Assembly (NCBI GenBank): GCA_037126765.1
Contig: JBBCBC010000012.1
Location: 7,750,001-7,814,000 of the forward strand
DNA: 64,000 nucleotides
Source: Stenogyne calaminthoides
Lineage: Eukaryota > Streptophyta > Magnoliopsida > Lamiales > Lamiaceae
Direction: 5' to 3'
This document shows, in pieces, positions 9,274 through 21,019 of this stretch. The position numbers were made by a program, and so were the translations under genes. The notes beneath the pieces were generated by a model that worked only from the letters and a program-made list of their open reading frames with translations, made no database searches and had not been told where the DNA came from. Numbering within the stretch: position 1 is the stretch's first letter; the number at the start of each line of letters is the position of its first letter.

Positions 9274-12200
9274 ATGGAATCTTCATCTATAGTGCCATCG
9301 GGAAGTTGTGATTATACTTCCATGATCAAAAATGTCATCGATGAAAAGTATGTCATATTCAATGTCACAAATGATCCAGAATCAAGGGAGATTTTGGAAT
9401 GTCTAAGAGCCTGTGGACTCGAACAATTCTGCTATCGCCATTTGAGCAGTGTCCATATCATTGAATCACTGGAATTTCTGAGAAAGCTAAAAGAGACGGA
9501 CAATAAGGAGCTATTCTCATTCGTCGGTAGGAACAGAATCGATGTCACCAACGAGGATCTCAGGAGGATTTTTGGTCTTCAAATGGGCAGAAACTACCCT
9601 GATGAGTTCACTGCTGGGATGTCAGATAAAGAGTATCTGCAGAAAGTGATGTTGAGGCCTGGGAACATCTCACACATCACAAATATCAAGGTTCCCTACC
9701 TCCGAAGGAAGTATATGCTGCTTTTCGAGATTATCTCGAAGGTAATTCTAAAAATAGCATTTAGCCCAGATGCTCTAACCCAGCAAAAGCAGTATGTGAT
9801 GACCGCAATCATTGAGAAGGCCCTAGACATGAACTGGATGGGGTTATTCAAGCATCGGTTGCTGCAGGAAACTGAAAAGTTTGACAAGGACAAAAACAAT
9901 CAAGTGGTGCTGACCAAGAACATCTCCAACATTCACAAGGTCTCGATAATCCTTGTTGATAAGCTTCCCAACTATCCTTGGTCAGACATTGGGCGGAAGC
10001 AATACTTGGAGAAGTTCAAGGCATTGCTACACAAGGATGAAGAACTGTTTGGGCTACCTGATGATGATCCTGCCCCATATGTGCCGAAATCTAAACACAC
10101 ATCATCTGTGCATACAGAAGGAAGAGCCCCATCAAAGGCCAGAACTATAAAGAGAAAACAGGCTGTGAGTAAGCCTTCTGACGCAGGTAAGAAGCGACAG
10201 AAGAAACTCACCTCTATGTTGTCAAAGGGGACTGGAATGCCTTCTGAGGGTCTTCATGACGAGGACAGTGATGTTGAAGTTCTGGAGTCAGGAGGGTTAC
10301 TACAGATTGAGTTACTTGGTAAGGAGACTGCTGTGAGTTCTGAACACACAGTCAGTACAGATCGAGAGCTGACAATAATGGAGGAGTCTGATAAGATGGA
10401 GGTTGGTGATGCTGCAGAAGAAAATCTTGAAGAGGTTCAATCTGAACCATCTGACTCAGCACACCCGAGCTCACTATTTTTGAGTCGTGAATCAACTCAC
10501 TTTCCCAGATCACCTACCCCACCATCATCTCAACAAAATACACCCTTACCATCTCCCCCCAAACAACTCACTACCTATCTTCAACCAGATCAACCAGATC
10601 TTACTCAACCAAAAATAACCCAAGCCCAGATACCTGAACCAACCTCAGTTGAGACAATACATCCTGATCAACCCTCATCTCAACTGGAAATTTCACTTAT
10701 CCCACAACCTTCAGTCAACCCATCTGCACCTCAACCCAAGGAACAAACAAATATTTTTACACCTCCTCAACCTCAATCAGACATAGCCATCGAACCACAA
10801 ATACACCCATCTGAGCCAACTACCTCATTTGCACCTGGTAATGAAGAAGTTGGAGAACCTGCTGAGACTATGCCTAGAGGTGATCTCTATGTCTCAATAT
10901 CTCACAACCCCTTCAACACCAGAACATTACTTGGATCTCCAGAGGAAGAAAGCCCGGTGCTATACATTCTAAAGCAGCAGGTAAAGGAGTATCTGCTTGA
11001 ACTGTGCCCAGATTTGGTTAATCATCCTGGCCTTCAGCACAAGATTGAAGAGATTGTGTTCTGGAGGGATGTGAGGTTGAAAAGCATCGAGGAGTTTCTG
11101 ATCCTCATGGAATCTATGGACTCAGACTACTTTGTGGATCTGGATTTGAGATGCTTGGAGAATGCAGGATTTGAGAGCACTGCTGAATTGGCTTCTGATG
11201 ATGATATCAGATGGCTAATTCATGACAGGTTTGGGATTGCCAGGGAGATTGAAGAATCAGAAGAACCTCAAGCTGGTGAAGACCTTGAGGAAGCTGTCGA
11301 TGAACCAGGTATGGGTGCAGATGAGACCCAGCTTGGCAAGGCGTCAACATCTGACCAGACTGCTGTGCTGAGTGCAAATATCCTAGATCTTATGACATCG
11401 AAAATACAAGATCTCACTGCAGATCTGATGAAGCGGTTCGAAGACGAACAGAGGAACCTGGTTGACAGAGAGAGGAAGCTAACTATTGAAAAGATCACCC
11501 ACATGCATGATTCTATCCTCGGCTCTGTAATGAAACAGGTTGATCCTCTAGCTAAGAAGTTAAAGATCCAAACTGATATGCTTGGAGAGACGCAGGTTCT
11601 CTTGGAAAGTGTCTGGGGATCTTTAGAGAGGACTGACTCCTGTATGGATCTTGGTTGGAAACGATTTGAACGTTCTGTTGATCAGACCAGAAAGGCCATT
11701 GAATCATGATTAAATAGGCTACTGGGTCCTGCACCTACTTCTACAAATTTTCAGATCACTCCTCTTGTTGTGGAGGAACTTAAGGAGGAGATGACGACTC
11801 AATTTTGGGATCTGAATCTTAGACTGTCACACCTTTTTGATGCAACCAAAAAGGGGGAAGGACAAGATCTAGAAAAACAGATGCAGATGGTAACTTTTGA
11901 TGCAAAAATACCAAAAGCCACCTCATCTGATATACCTGATGTCACTCCATCTGAAGTCAAGGTCATTCCTTATGATGTCATTCTTTCTGAAGAACTGAAA
12001 CAAACTGTGGAGCAACACAGCAATGAGATCGAGGCTCAAGGAAAAGAAATCACGGAGCAGAAGTCAACTTTGTCGGAGGTTGTTGCCAGAGTTGACAAAA
12101 TCGAAGATTTCTCTTCTTCTGTGCAGAAAAGGATGGAATCTGATGATCAGGCAAAAAGCCTTGAACTTGCAAAGAAACTCGCAGAAGAAGATGAACAGGC

Positions 12201-12897
12201 CGAATCTGAACAACCTCTGATAAGAAAGAATGGCAAGGGCAAGGTAATTAAATCAACTGCTGGAGTTCAGGGACAAGGTCAGATAACCGCTACAAAATCC
12301 AGAAGCCAGATGTCTCCTGAACAAACTCAAGCGCAGAAAAGACAGAAGATAATAGAAGCTGCCATTAAGAAGCAGAAGATGGCAGAGGCTGAAGGACTTA
12401 ACGTTGCATACATCCGGAAGGAGAGAAAGAAGGAAGCTGCTGCAGAGGACATTGACTGGGAAGAGAGAGCTTTTCCGGTGACTGTTAATGACATCCTCTG
12501 TGCTCGGGAAGATCTGCTTCCTGAGTGGGACCAGATTAGGGCGGAATGGTTGTGTGATGTGTACATCTTGGAGATGATTCCGATTCATCAAGACCAAGTT
12601 ACCAATGATGATGAATTTCGGAACTGGTTAGAAACAAAGTACCCTGATTTCTACCAGATTGTTATGAAGGAAGGGAAGATTATGTCGTTAATACCTGAAG
12701 CTCCTCCCTTCGAACAACTTATTCCACCAGTGTGTCCAGATAAGAATCTTGATCCTGTCTAGTTTAAGAAAGCCTATTATGCATTTGCAAAGAAAGGAGG
12801 GATCATCGGGAGAGATAGGCTGGAGCAACTGATGCAGAGGATGTACAGACTTTTTGGTATTCCAAAAGAACTTCAAAGATTCAAGCACGTGGGATGA
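9274..12897 (+). pseudogene. E2 long post-pol ORF (env-like position), 2 stops
   Basis: One reading frame of about 1207 codons broken by TGA at 11707-11709 and TAG at 12760-12762; after the latter, 44 more codons remain open to TGA at 12895-12897. N-terminal domain about residues 14-260 (NDPESREILECLRACGL, LRRKYMLLFEIISKVI); Lys/Arg-rich linker about 270-340 that could be a nuclear localisation signal; acidic then Pro/Gln/Ser-rich segment about 405-560; a helical domain about 560-660; charged coiled-coil-like region about 700-980; conserved C-terminal patch near residue 1080 (EWDQIRAEWLCDVYILEMIP). The proline-rich and coiled-coil layout recalls SIRE1-type env-like products, but I see no membrane span. 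Function unknown; conservation across E1-E3 is seen directly. Confidence 0.82.
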
Positions 12898-13083
12898 AGA
12901 CATGTTAGAATCAGATGATAGGTATTTTATGTAATCTGTAAGATCACATCCTTCTTAATAAAATATCCTATCATTTTCTGATTCTAAGACAACATCTCAT
13001 TGTCTTCTGAACTGTGCACTTTATTCATTATCTGTTTTTTATTCATGGCATCTGTTTTTCTGATTAAGTGTTTTGGTTCCATC
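12898..13083 (+). other. E2 3' untranslated spacer
   Basis: Noncoding stretch homologous to 4999-5161. It contains CTCATTGTCTTCTGA, shared with E1, and ends in the arm of the hairpin that spans the polypurine tract. Confidence 0.6.
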
Positions 13084-13097
13084 AAAAAGGGGAAAAT
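13084..13097 (+). promoter_or_regulatory. E2 polypurine tract
   Basis: AAAAAGGGGAAAAT directly before the LTR start TGTTGGG; identical to the E1 tract. Confidence 0.9.
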
Positions 13098-14685
13098 TGT
13101 TGGGAAATTTGTATTAAGTTTTGATGGAAGTTCCAAAACAGGTTGTAATAGGACCAGTCAGACCTGTTAGCTGACTGATGATTTAGAATCAGTATAAGAT
13201 GACCAGCTGGAATGTATAGACAGCTGATGTATAAGATAGGTCACATATTGAGGGGGAACTCAATATGTATAGGTCAGGTCAGAAGATCAGAAGACAAGTA
13301 TAAGTCAGAAGACAAACCAAAGTCAGAAGACCAGACGAGTCAGAAAACAAGACAAGGTCAGAAGATCAGACGATCAGAAGAAGTCAGATGATCAGGTGAA
13401 GACTTGAAGCTCAAATTCATAAGACCTGAAGATCAGATAACTACCAGAAGATCAAGACCAGAAGACCTACATCAGCCGAGTCTGCTAGTTGAGCTAAGAC
13501 AACTAGCACCAGAAGACTCTATCAGGTAGACTTATCAGTTTTATCTGATCAGGTCAGCTCACACCAGGTGTCAACTGATGTTACACCAATCATACGTTGT
13601 TGATCTGAACAAGAAGAATGTCAACTTTAGTTGGTAAAACAAACACTGAAAAAGTGTACTTGTTAGCCAATGAGAACGAGACACGTACATACGGAGCTGA
13701 CATTGCGGGATTCGGTACTGCATAGTCAAACGGCTATAAAGGACAACTATTCATGCTTTCGCCATGCCGTTCCTAAAGCACGTCACATCAATCCTGCAAC
13801 CTACCAAAAATAGCCTGAAATTCAAATTGCTCTTCAACGGCTCTTTGATTTCGAGGTCTATAAATATGGGATTGCTCTTCATAGTGAGGATACAGAAATT
13901 ATCAAGAAGCTCAAACTTTAGCAAAATTTCCACTCGAAGAACACAAATTTGAAGAATATTTCTAAGTGTTTATCCCATTGTTCTTAGCATAGAAATCTCA
14001 TCCTCTAGCTTTAGGCTACATAAATACTAGGATAGATTTCCAGTTGGAACAACAACAAATCTTTACCCAAACCCAAAAGTTAGGTTAAGTTTGTTTAGCA
14101 AGATTTCAGACTAGGGTTTCTAGTTCTGATTTCTGGGATCGGTTGAATGAGAACTCTCTAAACATCTGTTGGTTGTAATGTGTTGGACTAACACAATAAA
14201 CTAAGTCCAGTTGGTTAAGTTGGTGCCCCTTGTGATAGGGAAGAGTGGACGTAGGACTGGTTGTCCGAACCACTATAAATCTTGTGTGCATTTATCTGCT
14301 CTTAACTGCTTTACACTATCGCACACGACTTTGCTTAAAATCGCATACATATTCTGAGTTAGGATCAGTTTGCATCAAGCAACTGATCTAATCAGTTTGA
14401 CTCTTTGGTCAGCTGATTGAAAACTGACTTCAGTATTTGATTTGTTAAAACTGGTTTTTCACACGGATATAAACTAGCTTCCGCACAATCAGTTAAACTG
14501 ATAGACACCGAACTGATCTGCCATCAGGCGATCAGTAAGTTTGATATCAGTCCAAACTGATTCACTCGCACTCTGATCAGGAAAAACCTGCTATCACACC
14601 TGATCTGCACAAAAAAAAAATTCAGAAGTCTATTCACCCCTCCCCTCTAGACTTCTGCCCTCACGAAACCCGTTCGGGACCTACA
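13098..14685 (+). mobile_element. E2 3' LTR
   Basis: 1588-bp LTR, TGTTGGGAAATT...GGGACCTACA. TATAAATA at 13859-13866. It is about 100 bp longer than the E1 LTR, mainly through extra GATCAGAAGA-type units around 13270-13480. The last 60 bases are nearly identical to those of E1. Confidence 0.92.
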
Positions 14686-15397
14686 AAGATCTTCTATTTT
14701 CATAACAAACACCGGGAATCTTTATCTTGATCTTTTTTCCTTGCTTATGTTCGCTCTGATACGCCTGCCGACCTTGCCCACGGAGCGACCTCCGTCCAGG
14801 CGAGCTCGACTCGTCTTCTTCCTTATTATGTTTCCAAGTCGCCCTATGGGGGAGGTCGCTTGTAAAGCCGAACTCGATCTTCTTTGCTCGTGGGGCAACC
14901 TCGGGGGAGGTCGCCCATCAGGCCGCCTTTATTCTTCTCTTGTCTACCTCACTCATGGACCGTCCTGGGATGAGGTCGCTTGCCAAAGCGAGCTCGATCT
15001 TCTCTGCTAGTTGCCAGGTCGCCCTACAAGGGCCGACCTTGGCATTCTCGTACTCTACTGCCAAACTCGGTGTTGGCTACCACGTCACCACCATTTGCCA
15101 CGTCATCACTATTTACCATGTGGTTGTTGGGCGATTATTATGGCTACAACAATTTCCCCCAAGAGCGGACTTCGACTTTATTCGGAGGTAGGTCTTGATC
15201 TTTGTTCTAATGAGCTATCTGATTTTCGCCCTTGAAGTTGCATTCTCTGCCCCCGTGCATGCTCTGAACGCCTTTTATGAGGTCTTGATTGTTCACACTT
15301 TGATGATAATACTTCCGGTATTAAGTTCGGATCTTCAATTTCAGACTTGGTCGCTGGTTCATACTGCGACTAGGTGGGTACTTGATTTTCTATATTT

Positions 15398-15663
15398 GTG
15401 CTCGTACCTAGAGGTGAGCCTCTTTGTACGAGTCTTTTCTGTGCTCGTACTTTGAGGTGAGCCTCTTGGTACGAGTCTTTTATGTGCTCGTACTTTGAGG
15501 TGAGCCTCTTGGTACGAGTCTTTTCTGTGCTCGTACTTTGAGGTGAGCCTCTTGGTATGAGTCTTTTCTGTGTGCTCGTACTTTGAGGTGAGCCTCTTGG
15601 TATGAGTCTTTTCTGTGCTCATACTTTGAGGTGAGCCTCTTGGTACGAGTCTTTTCTGTGCTC
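15398..15663 (-). repeat. 43-bp hairpin-unit tandem array (6 units)
   Basis: Six units of 43 bp (one of 45). Each unit is a palindrome: CTCGTAC, then GAGG-TGAG-CCTC, then GTACGAG, followed by an 11-nt linker TCTTTTCTGTG. The right LTR carries five units at 20377-20594. Lies in U3. Minus-strand frames across the array are by-products of the repetition. Confidence 0.9.
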
Positions 15664-16087
15664 ATCGATGACCATTTCTGGCCGAGCGGTTTGCGACTTG
15701 ATGTATCTAGCCTTTGGGCCTTCCGTCAATGGAACTCTCTTTTTAATTCCCTTGTTGTGCCGACTTGATATCCTTATGCGACCTTTGTTTTACGCTTAGT
15801 CATCTTACAAAGTCGGGATTCATCACACCTCGATGGGTTGTGATTTATTCTCCGATATTTCGAAAGTCGTACCTCGGGTGACTCGTATGTTATCAATCAT
15901 ATGTCTTTCATGCGACCCGCACGTTATCAATCATATTTTTTTCATGCGACTCGCTTGATTTCTGCACGTATGAATTATGAAAAGAAAGGTAACATTTTAT
16001 TCGACTTGGCCAAACTAGTACAAAGTAGCGACTTCTGTTAGCTCATGATAGATAAAACAAGTGAACCTTGCCGAACAGGCAAAAAGA

Positions 16088-16990
16088 CGACGCCGAAGAG
16101 GCGGGCAAGTCGACGCTGTATAGGCGGACAAAGTCATCGCCACAAAGGCAGAATACCAGCGCCGAGGAGGCGGGCAGGTCGAAGCCTTAGAGGCGGACAA
16201 AAATCATCGCCACGAAGGCGGAATGCCGACGCCGAGGAGGCGGGCAGGTCGACACCTTAGAGGCGGACAAAATCATCGCCACGAAGGCGGAATGCCGGCG
16301 CCAAGGAGGTGGGCAGGTTGATGCCTTATAGGCGGACAAAAATCATCGCCACGAAGGCGGAATGCCGACGCGGAGGAGGCGGGCAGGTCGACGCCTTAGA
16401 GGTGGACAAAAATCATCACCACGAAGGCGGAATGCCGACGCCGAAGAGACGGGCAGGTCTACGCCTTAGAGGTGGACAAAAATCATCGCCACGAAGGCGG
16501 AATGCTGAAACCGAAGAGGCGGGTAGGTCGACGCCTTAGAGGCGGACAAAATCATCGCCTTAGGAGGCGGAATGCCAGCGCCGAGGAGGTGGGCATGTCG
16601 ACGCCTTAGAGGCGGACAAAAATCATCGCCATGAAGGCGGAATGCCGAGGTCGAGGAGACGGGCAGGTCGACGCCTTAGAGGCGGACAAAATCATCGCCA
16701 CGAAGGCGGAATGCCAGTGCCGAGGAGGCGGACAGGTCCACGCCTTAGAGGCGGACAAAATCATCGCCATGAAGGCAGAATGCCGACGCCGAGGAGACGG
16801 GCAGGTCGACGGCTTAGAGGCGGACAAAAATCATCGCCACGAAGGCGGAATGCTGACGCCGAAGAGGCGGGGAGTTTGATGCCTTAGAGGCGGACAAAAT
16901 CATCGCCACGATGGCAGAATGCCAGTGCCGAGGAGGCGGGCAGTTCGATGCCTTAGAGGCGGACAAAATCATCGCCTTAGGAGGCGGAAA
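16088..16990 (-). repeat. ~70-bp GC-rich satellite (about 13 units)
   Basis: About 13 tandem units of 69-71 bp. Each unit is made of three sub-repeats of 22-25 bp sharing the core CGCC-N5-GGCGG, with N5 = ACGAA, GAGGA and TTAGA in fixed order. Length varies by one base at the A4/A5 run after GGCGGAC. Sits in the U3 of the long LTR; a homologous array is at 21020-21915. Confidence 0.9.
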
Positions 16991-18191
16991 TGCCATGGTT
17001 TATCTAACCATTTGAGGAAATTTTTTGGGAGAGAGGATTTAGGTTTAAAACTCCTTGAAAATTTTGTAAAGATGTTATTAGGAGGTCAGAAAATATTTCT
17101 GATATTTTTTGGTAAAACCGATTTTTATCAGTGTTGAAAGGAGACTAGAATTTCGAGATTATTTACATGATCTTTCTCGAGTTTTGTGGTATAAAATAAC
17201 CTTGGAGGTTTCTGGGGTTTTGCCCCTAGGATCGGGTTTTGATATCTGTTTAAAAACATCTTTCGTGGATGTGCAAAGGTTTGGGATCCCTAGGGTCTTG
17301 CCCCAGGATCGAGATTTGATTCTCGTTTGTTTGGATCATCTGTATCAGAGCGATTTGTTATTTCAAGAATACGAGAAAATTGACACATAGGTTTATAGTC
17401 ATTTCGGACTGCATAGGTTTATAGTCGTTTCGGAGTGTTTGCAGTGACTTAAATAACTTCCGCGACTCTGAATCGAGCTATGTTCTTATCGTCTTATTGA
17501 CATTGCGATTTAAATTAATATTTTCTTTGTCATCTTATGAAGTCGTGACAAGAATCGAGCCGTTTAGGCCGCGACCTCATCGACCTTGGGATTCGAAAGT
17601 CATGGCTACGATGTGAGCTGGAGGATATTCCAGAGTGTGACTTTAAACAAGTGTTTTAACTCGGTGTTAACTTGGATTGATACATTCGTTTGATATAAAA
17701 AGATTGTCTTTCGAGGTCGTTTTATTGAGATTACAACTCTCTTTGACTTGCGATTTGAAGGGCTTATTTATCGTCTTACTTAAGTTGCGACTTGATTGCC
17801 TTCTTGTTTGACCATTACGCCTATCGGGGTCAACAGGGTCATTTTTTGGAAGTGTGACCTTGTTAATCTGAGGTCGTCGGTTCTTGTTTGTTTAAGACCG
17901 CGACTTTGTGATTTTGATGTTGTCGGGTCTTCTAGTTTGAGACTGCGACTTTATGAATTTGAGTATTTTCCTTAATCGTTTGATGCGATGTAAGTTTGAA
18001 GTCGGATTATAAGTTCGCTTCATTTGTATGAGACTTTTGAGTGCTCGTAGATGAATTTTGTGAGAGCCCCTTAAGGTATATGCTATTAGTGAAACATAAG
18101 GATTTGGAGTTCATTTTAAATAACCCTCCAAATTTAGACATGCTAGTTTGAGTTTCTAACGTCAACTAGTGTTCCGAAATTAACTCGAATA

Positions 18192-19369
18192 GTCGGGCGC
18201 GGATGCGACCTCCCCAGCCCCCTATTTATTTCGGACTGGTAGGAGCCAATCTCCTCCCTCACCCTCTTCTAAGAGCGGGCTCGGAAACTGGCAGAGCCGG
18301 CTCCGCGGCCTTCCTCTTCCCTTTATCAGCGGCGGAAGGGCCGGCGGGGGCCGGACTTGGAGGAGCAACCTATGAGGCCGCCGCACGCCTCATCTGTCCG
18401 AGCACGGATTTCTTGCGAGCAGACATGGCTTCGGCAGAAGGTTGACGTCGATAAAAGGGGATGGCGGGAACTGTATACAGTAAAAACCGGTCAGACAGGT
18501 CTCAAATAGGAATTTTTAATGACAAATAAGGATTACTTACAAGGGATCTTCAAATGGCGAGGATAGGTATACAGGCCGGCCTTGAGACGATCAAGCTCGG
18601 AGTTCAAGGCATTCACGTCCCGCCAACTCGGAGGAGTATCGCGAACAATGTGGTAGGCTTACAAGAAGTCCCAGTAGAGGTCGGAGGCAGCAGGAGTGAA
18701 AACTGCAAGAGAAGAGGAGAATTAGATCAGTACAAACCTCGAAGTCGGGAAATGTAAAACTTACCATGGGCAACTCGGGTTGCATAGTCGGTTGGGACAT
18801 GTATTGTCAAAGTACTCGAAGGATCCACGGATTCCCACGCCCCCTGACAAACCACCATTTGTTGTGCCAGCCCTCGACCATGTTGGGGATCCCGCTCACG
18901 AGCTCCCGACCTTTCTGAAGTCGCACGGCATTGTAGCCGCCGTCTTTGGAGACTGGCGTCATCACGTAGGACAACTCACCAGGGTTTGGAAGTCGGTACA
19001 GCCCGGCCTGCCCGAGCACGGTCATGGTGGAGAGGATGTAACTCCAACCATTGGGAGTGATCTGCGTTAGGCTTTGGTTCCAGGCCGCCAGCATGTGGGA
19101 GATAGCCGGATGAAGGGGAAATCGAATCCCAGCCTCCATTGTATGCTCATTTACCGCAATCATCCTGGGTGGCGGCTGGTCGGCATTCTCCTCTGAGGTC
19201 GCTCCATAGAAATGTACATCCCGGGGCACCTTATATAGGCGGCGAAGGGAGCGCACATACTTGTCGGACAGAGTCGACCTACTTTTTCTCGTGGGACTCC
19301 ACAAAGTCCGACTTCACCGACTTCCGGTAGTTGCGGTCAGGTCGCTTGTAGGGAGCTCGGGCTTCTTAT
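18192..19369 (-). pseudogene. Remnant of an intron-containing gypsy-type ORF
   Basis: Minus-strand coding remnant between the two long LTRs. Exon 1 (19304 to 18765) encodes 165 residues up to a TGA at 18807; motifs IRFPLHPAISHMLAAWN and ITPNGW resemble the plant 'putative gypsy type transposon' domain (PF04195-like; judged by eye). A donor G|GTAAGT at 18764 and acceptor CTTGCAG at 18703 define a 62-nt intron; exon 2 (18702-18541) reads DLYWDFL then TAA then AYHIVRDTPPSWRDV; a second GTAAGT at 18540 and acceptor TATACAG at 18471 define a 70-nt intron; exon 3 reads MSARKKSVLGQMRR with a TAG soon after. All three stops are one C-to-T change from sense. Ogre/Tat elements are known for introns and for an extra ORF before gag, which fits. 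The start is not certain because 19305-19369 may contain more of the ORF. Confidence 0.6.
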
Positions 19370-20376
19370 TGTTGTAACCTAAATTTTACATCTAGGGCTA
19401 CGAACAAGTAAAATATGAATTCTGAATGAAAAACGAAAAGAACAAAGAATTTATTGACCCAGTTCATCTGGAAGGACTACGTCTGGGGGCATACCAAGCC
19501 AGGATATTTTACTATCTTTTTCCTATGTATTTTCGTCCCTCTTCTTATTGGGGTTTGTCCCATATTTATGATATTTACAAAGTGTACAAAGATAAAACCC
19601 TAATGGGCCTTCTAAACAAGAAAATACAAGATACACTAAATCTTCGTCAGGATCTTCAATAGATATTCAAGATCTTATATTTTCATAACAAACACCGGGA
19701 ATCTTTATCTTGATCTTCTTTCCTTGCTTATGTTCGCTCCGATACGCCTGCCGACCTCACCCACGGAGCGACCTCTGGGGAGGCCGCCCGTCCAGGCGAG
19801 CTCGACTCGTCTTCTTCCTTATTCTGTTGTCAAGTCGCCCTATGGGGGAGATCGCTCGTCAAGGCAAACTCGGTCTTCTTTCCCCGAGGTTGCCCGTCAG
19901 GCCACCTTTATTCTTCTCTTGTCTACCTCGCTCATGGACCGTCCTGGGACGAGGTCGCTTGCTAAAGCGAGCTCGATATTCTCTACCAGTCGCTAGGTCG
20001 CCCTACAAGGGCCGACCTTGGCATTCTCGTACTCTACTGCCGAACTCGGTGTTGGCTACCACGTCACCATCATTTGCCACGTCATAACTATTTACCATGT
20101 GGTTGTTGGCCGATTATTATGGCTACAACAATTGCCCCCAAGAGCGGACTTCGACTTTATTCGGAGGTCGGTCTTGATATTTGTTCTAATGAGCTATCTG
20201 ATTTTTGCCCTTGAGGTTGCATTCTCTACCCCCGTGCATGCTCTGAACGCCTTTTATGAGGTCTTGATTGTTCACACTTTGATGATAATACTTTCGGTAT
20301 TAAGTTTGGATCTTCAATTTCAGACTTGGTCGCTGGTTCATGCTGCGACTAGGTGGGTACTTGATTTTCTTTATTT

Positions 20377-20594
20377 GTGCTCGTACCTCGAGGTGAGCCT
20401 CTTTGTACGAGTCTTTTATATGCTCGTACTTTGAGGTGAGCCTCTTGGTACGAGTCTTTTCTGTGCTCGTACTTTGAGGTGAGCCTCTTGGTACGAGTCT
20501 TTTCTGTGCTCGTACTTTGAGGTGAGCCTCTTGGTACAAGTCTTTTCTGTGCTCGTACTTTGAGGTAAGCCTCTTGGTACGAGTCTTTTCTGTG
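20377..20594 (-). repeat. 43-bp hairpin-unit tandem array (5 units)
   Basis: Homologous to 15398-15663 but with five units rather than six. Same palindromic unit design; units 1 and 4-5 carry point changes in the stems (for example GGTACAAG for GGTACGAG). Confidence 0.9.
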
Positions 20595-21019
20595 CTCATC
20601 GATGACCATTTCTGGCCGAGCGGATCGCGACTTGATGTGTCTAGCCTTTGGCCCTTCCATCAATGGAACTCTCTTTTTAATTCCCTTGTTGTGCCGACTT
20701 GATTTCCTTATGCGACCTTTATTTTATGCTTAGTCGTCTTACAAAGTCGGGATTCATCACACATCGATGGGTTCTGATTTATACTCCGGTATTTCGAAAG
20801 TCGTACCTCGGGTGACTCGCATGTTATCAATCATATGTCTTTCATGCGACCCGCACGTTATCAATCATATATTTTTCATGCGACCCGCTTGGTTTCTACA
20901 CATAGGAATTATGAAAAGAAATGTAACATTTTATTCGACTTGGCAAAACTAGTACAAAGTAGTGACTTATGTTAGCTCATGATAGATAAAACCAGTGAAC
21001 CTTGCCGAACAGGTAGAAA

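Larger units (their letters stand above)
6665..14685 (+). mobile_element. SIRE-like copia element E2, split by E1
   Basis: Copia element interrupted by E1; its 5' portion lies left of E1, outside the window. Visible here: the end of pol, a solo-LTR-like insert, GATCAG repeats, a leader intron, the long post-pol ORF, the polypurine tract and the 3' LTR. It is itself inserted in the left LTR of a long-LTR element: the sequence after 14685 (AAGATCTT...) resumes exactly what is uninterrupted at 19669, so AAGAT is the predicted target duplication. Confidence 0.88.
14686..18191 (-). mobile_element. Long-LTR element, left (3') LTR, truncated by E2
   Basis: Collinear with 19669-23115. The missing first ~300 bp (homologous to 19370-19668) lies left of E2 outside the window. 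It contains the 43-bp hairpin array and the 70-bp satellite described separately. The rest (17000-18191) is AT-rich U3 sequence with short frames that are not conserved as protein. Confidence 0.8.

Noticed and set aside
15359..15665. Repetitive minus-strand frames over the 43-bp array
   Set aside because: 43 bp is not a multiple of three, so the peptide changes frame in each unit; an artefact of tandem repetition.
15398..16990. Possible CRISPR-like array
   Set aside because: Units are contiguous tandem repeats without unique spacers, no cas genes are present, and the context is a plant LTR.
16045..17137. Arg/Gly-rich open frames on the + strand and Ser/Pro-rich frames on the - strand across the 70-bp satellite
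   Set aside because: They follow from a repeat unit near 69 bp (a multiple of three) with few stops; unit-length changes of one base shift them, and no conserved protein is expected.
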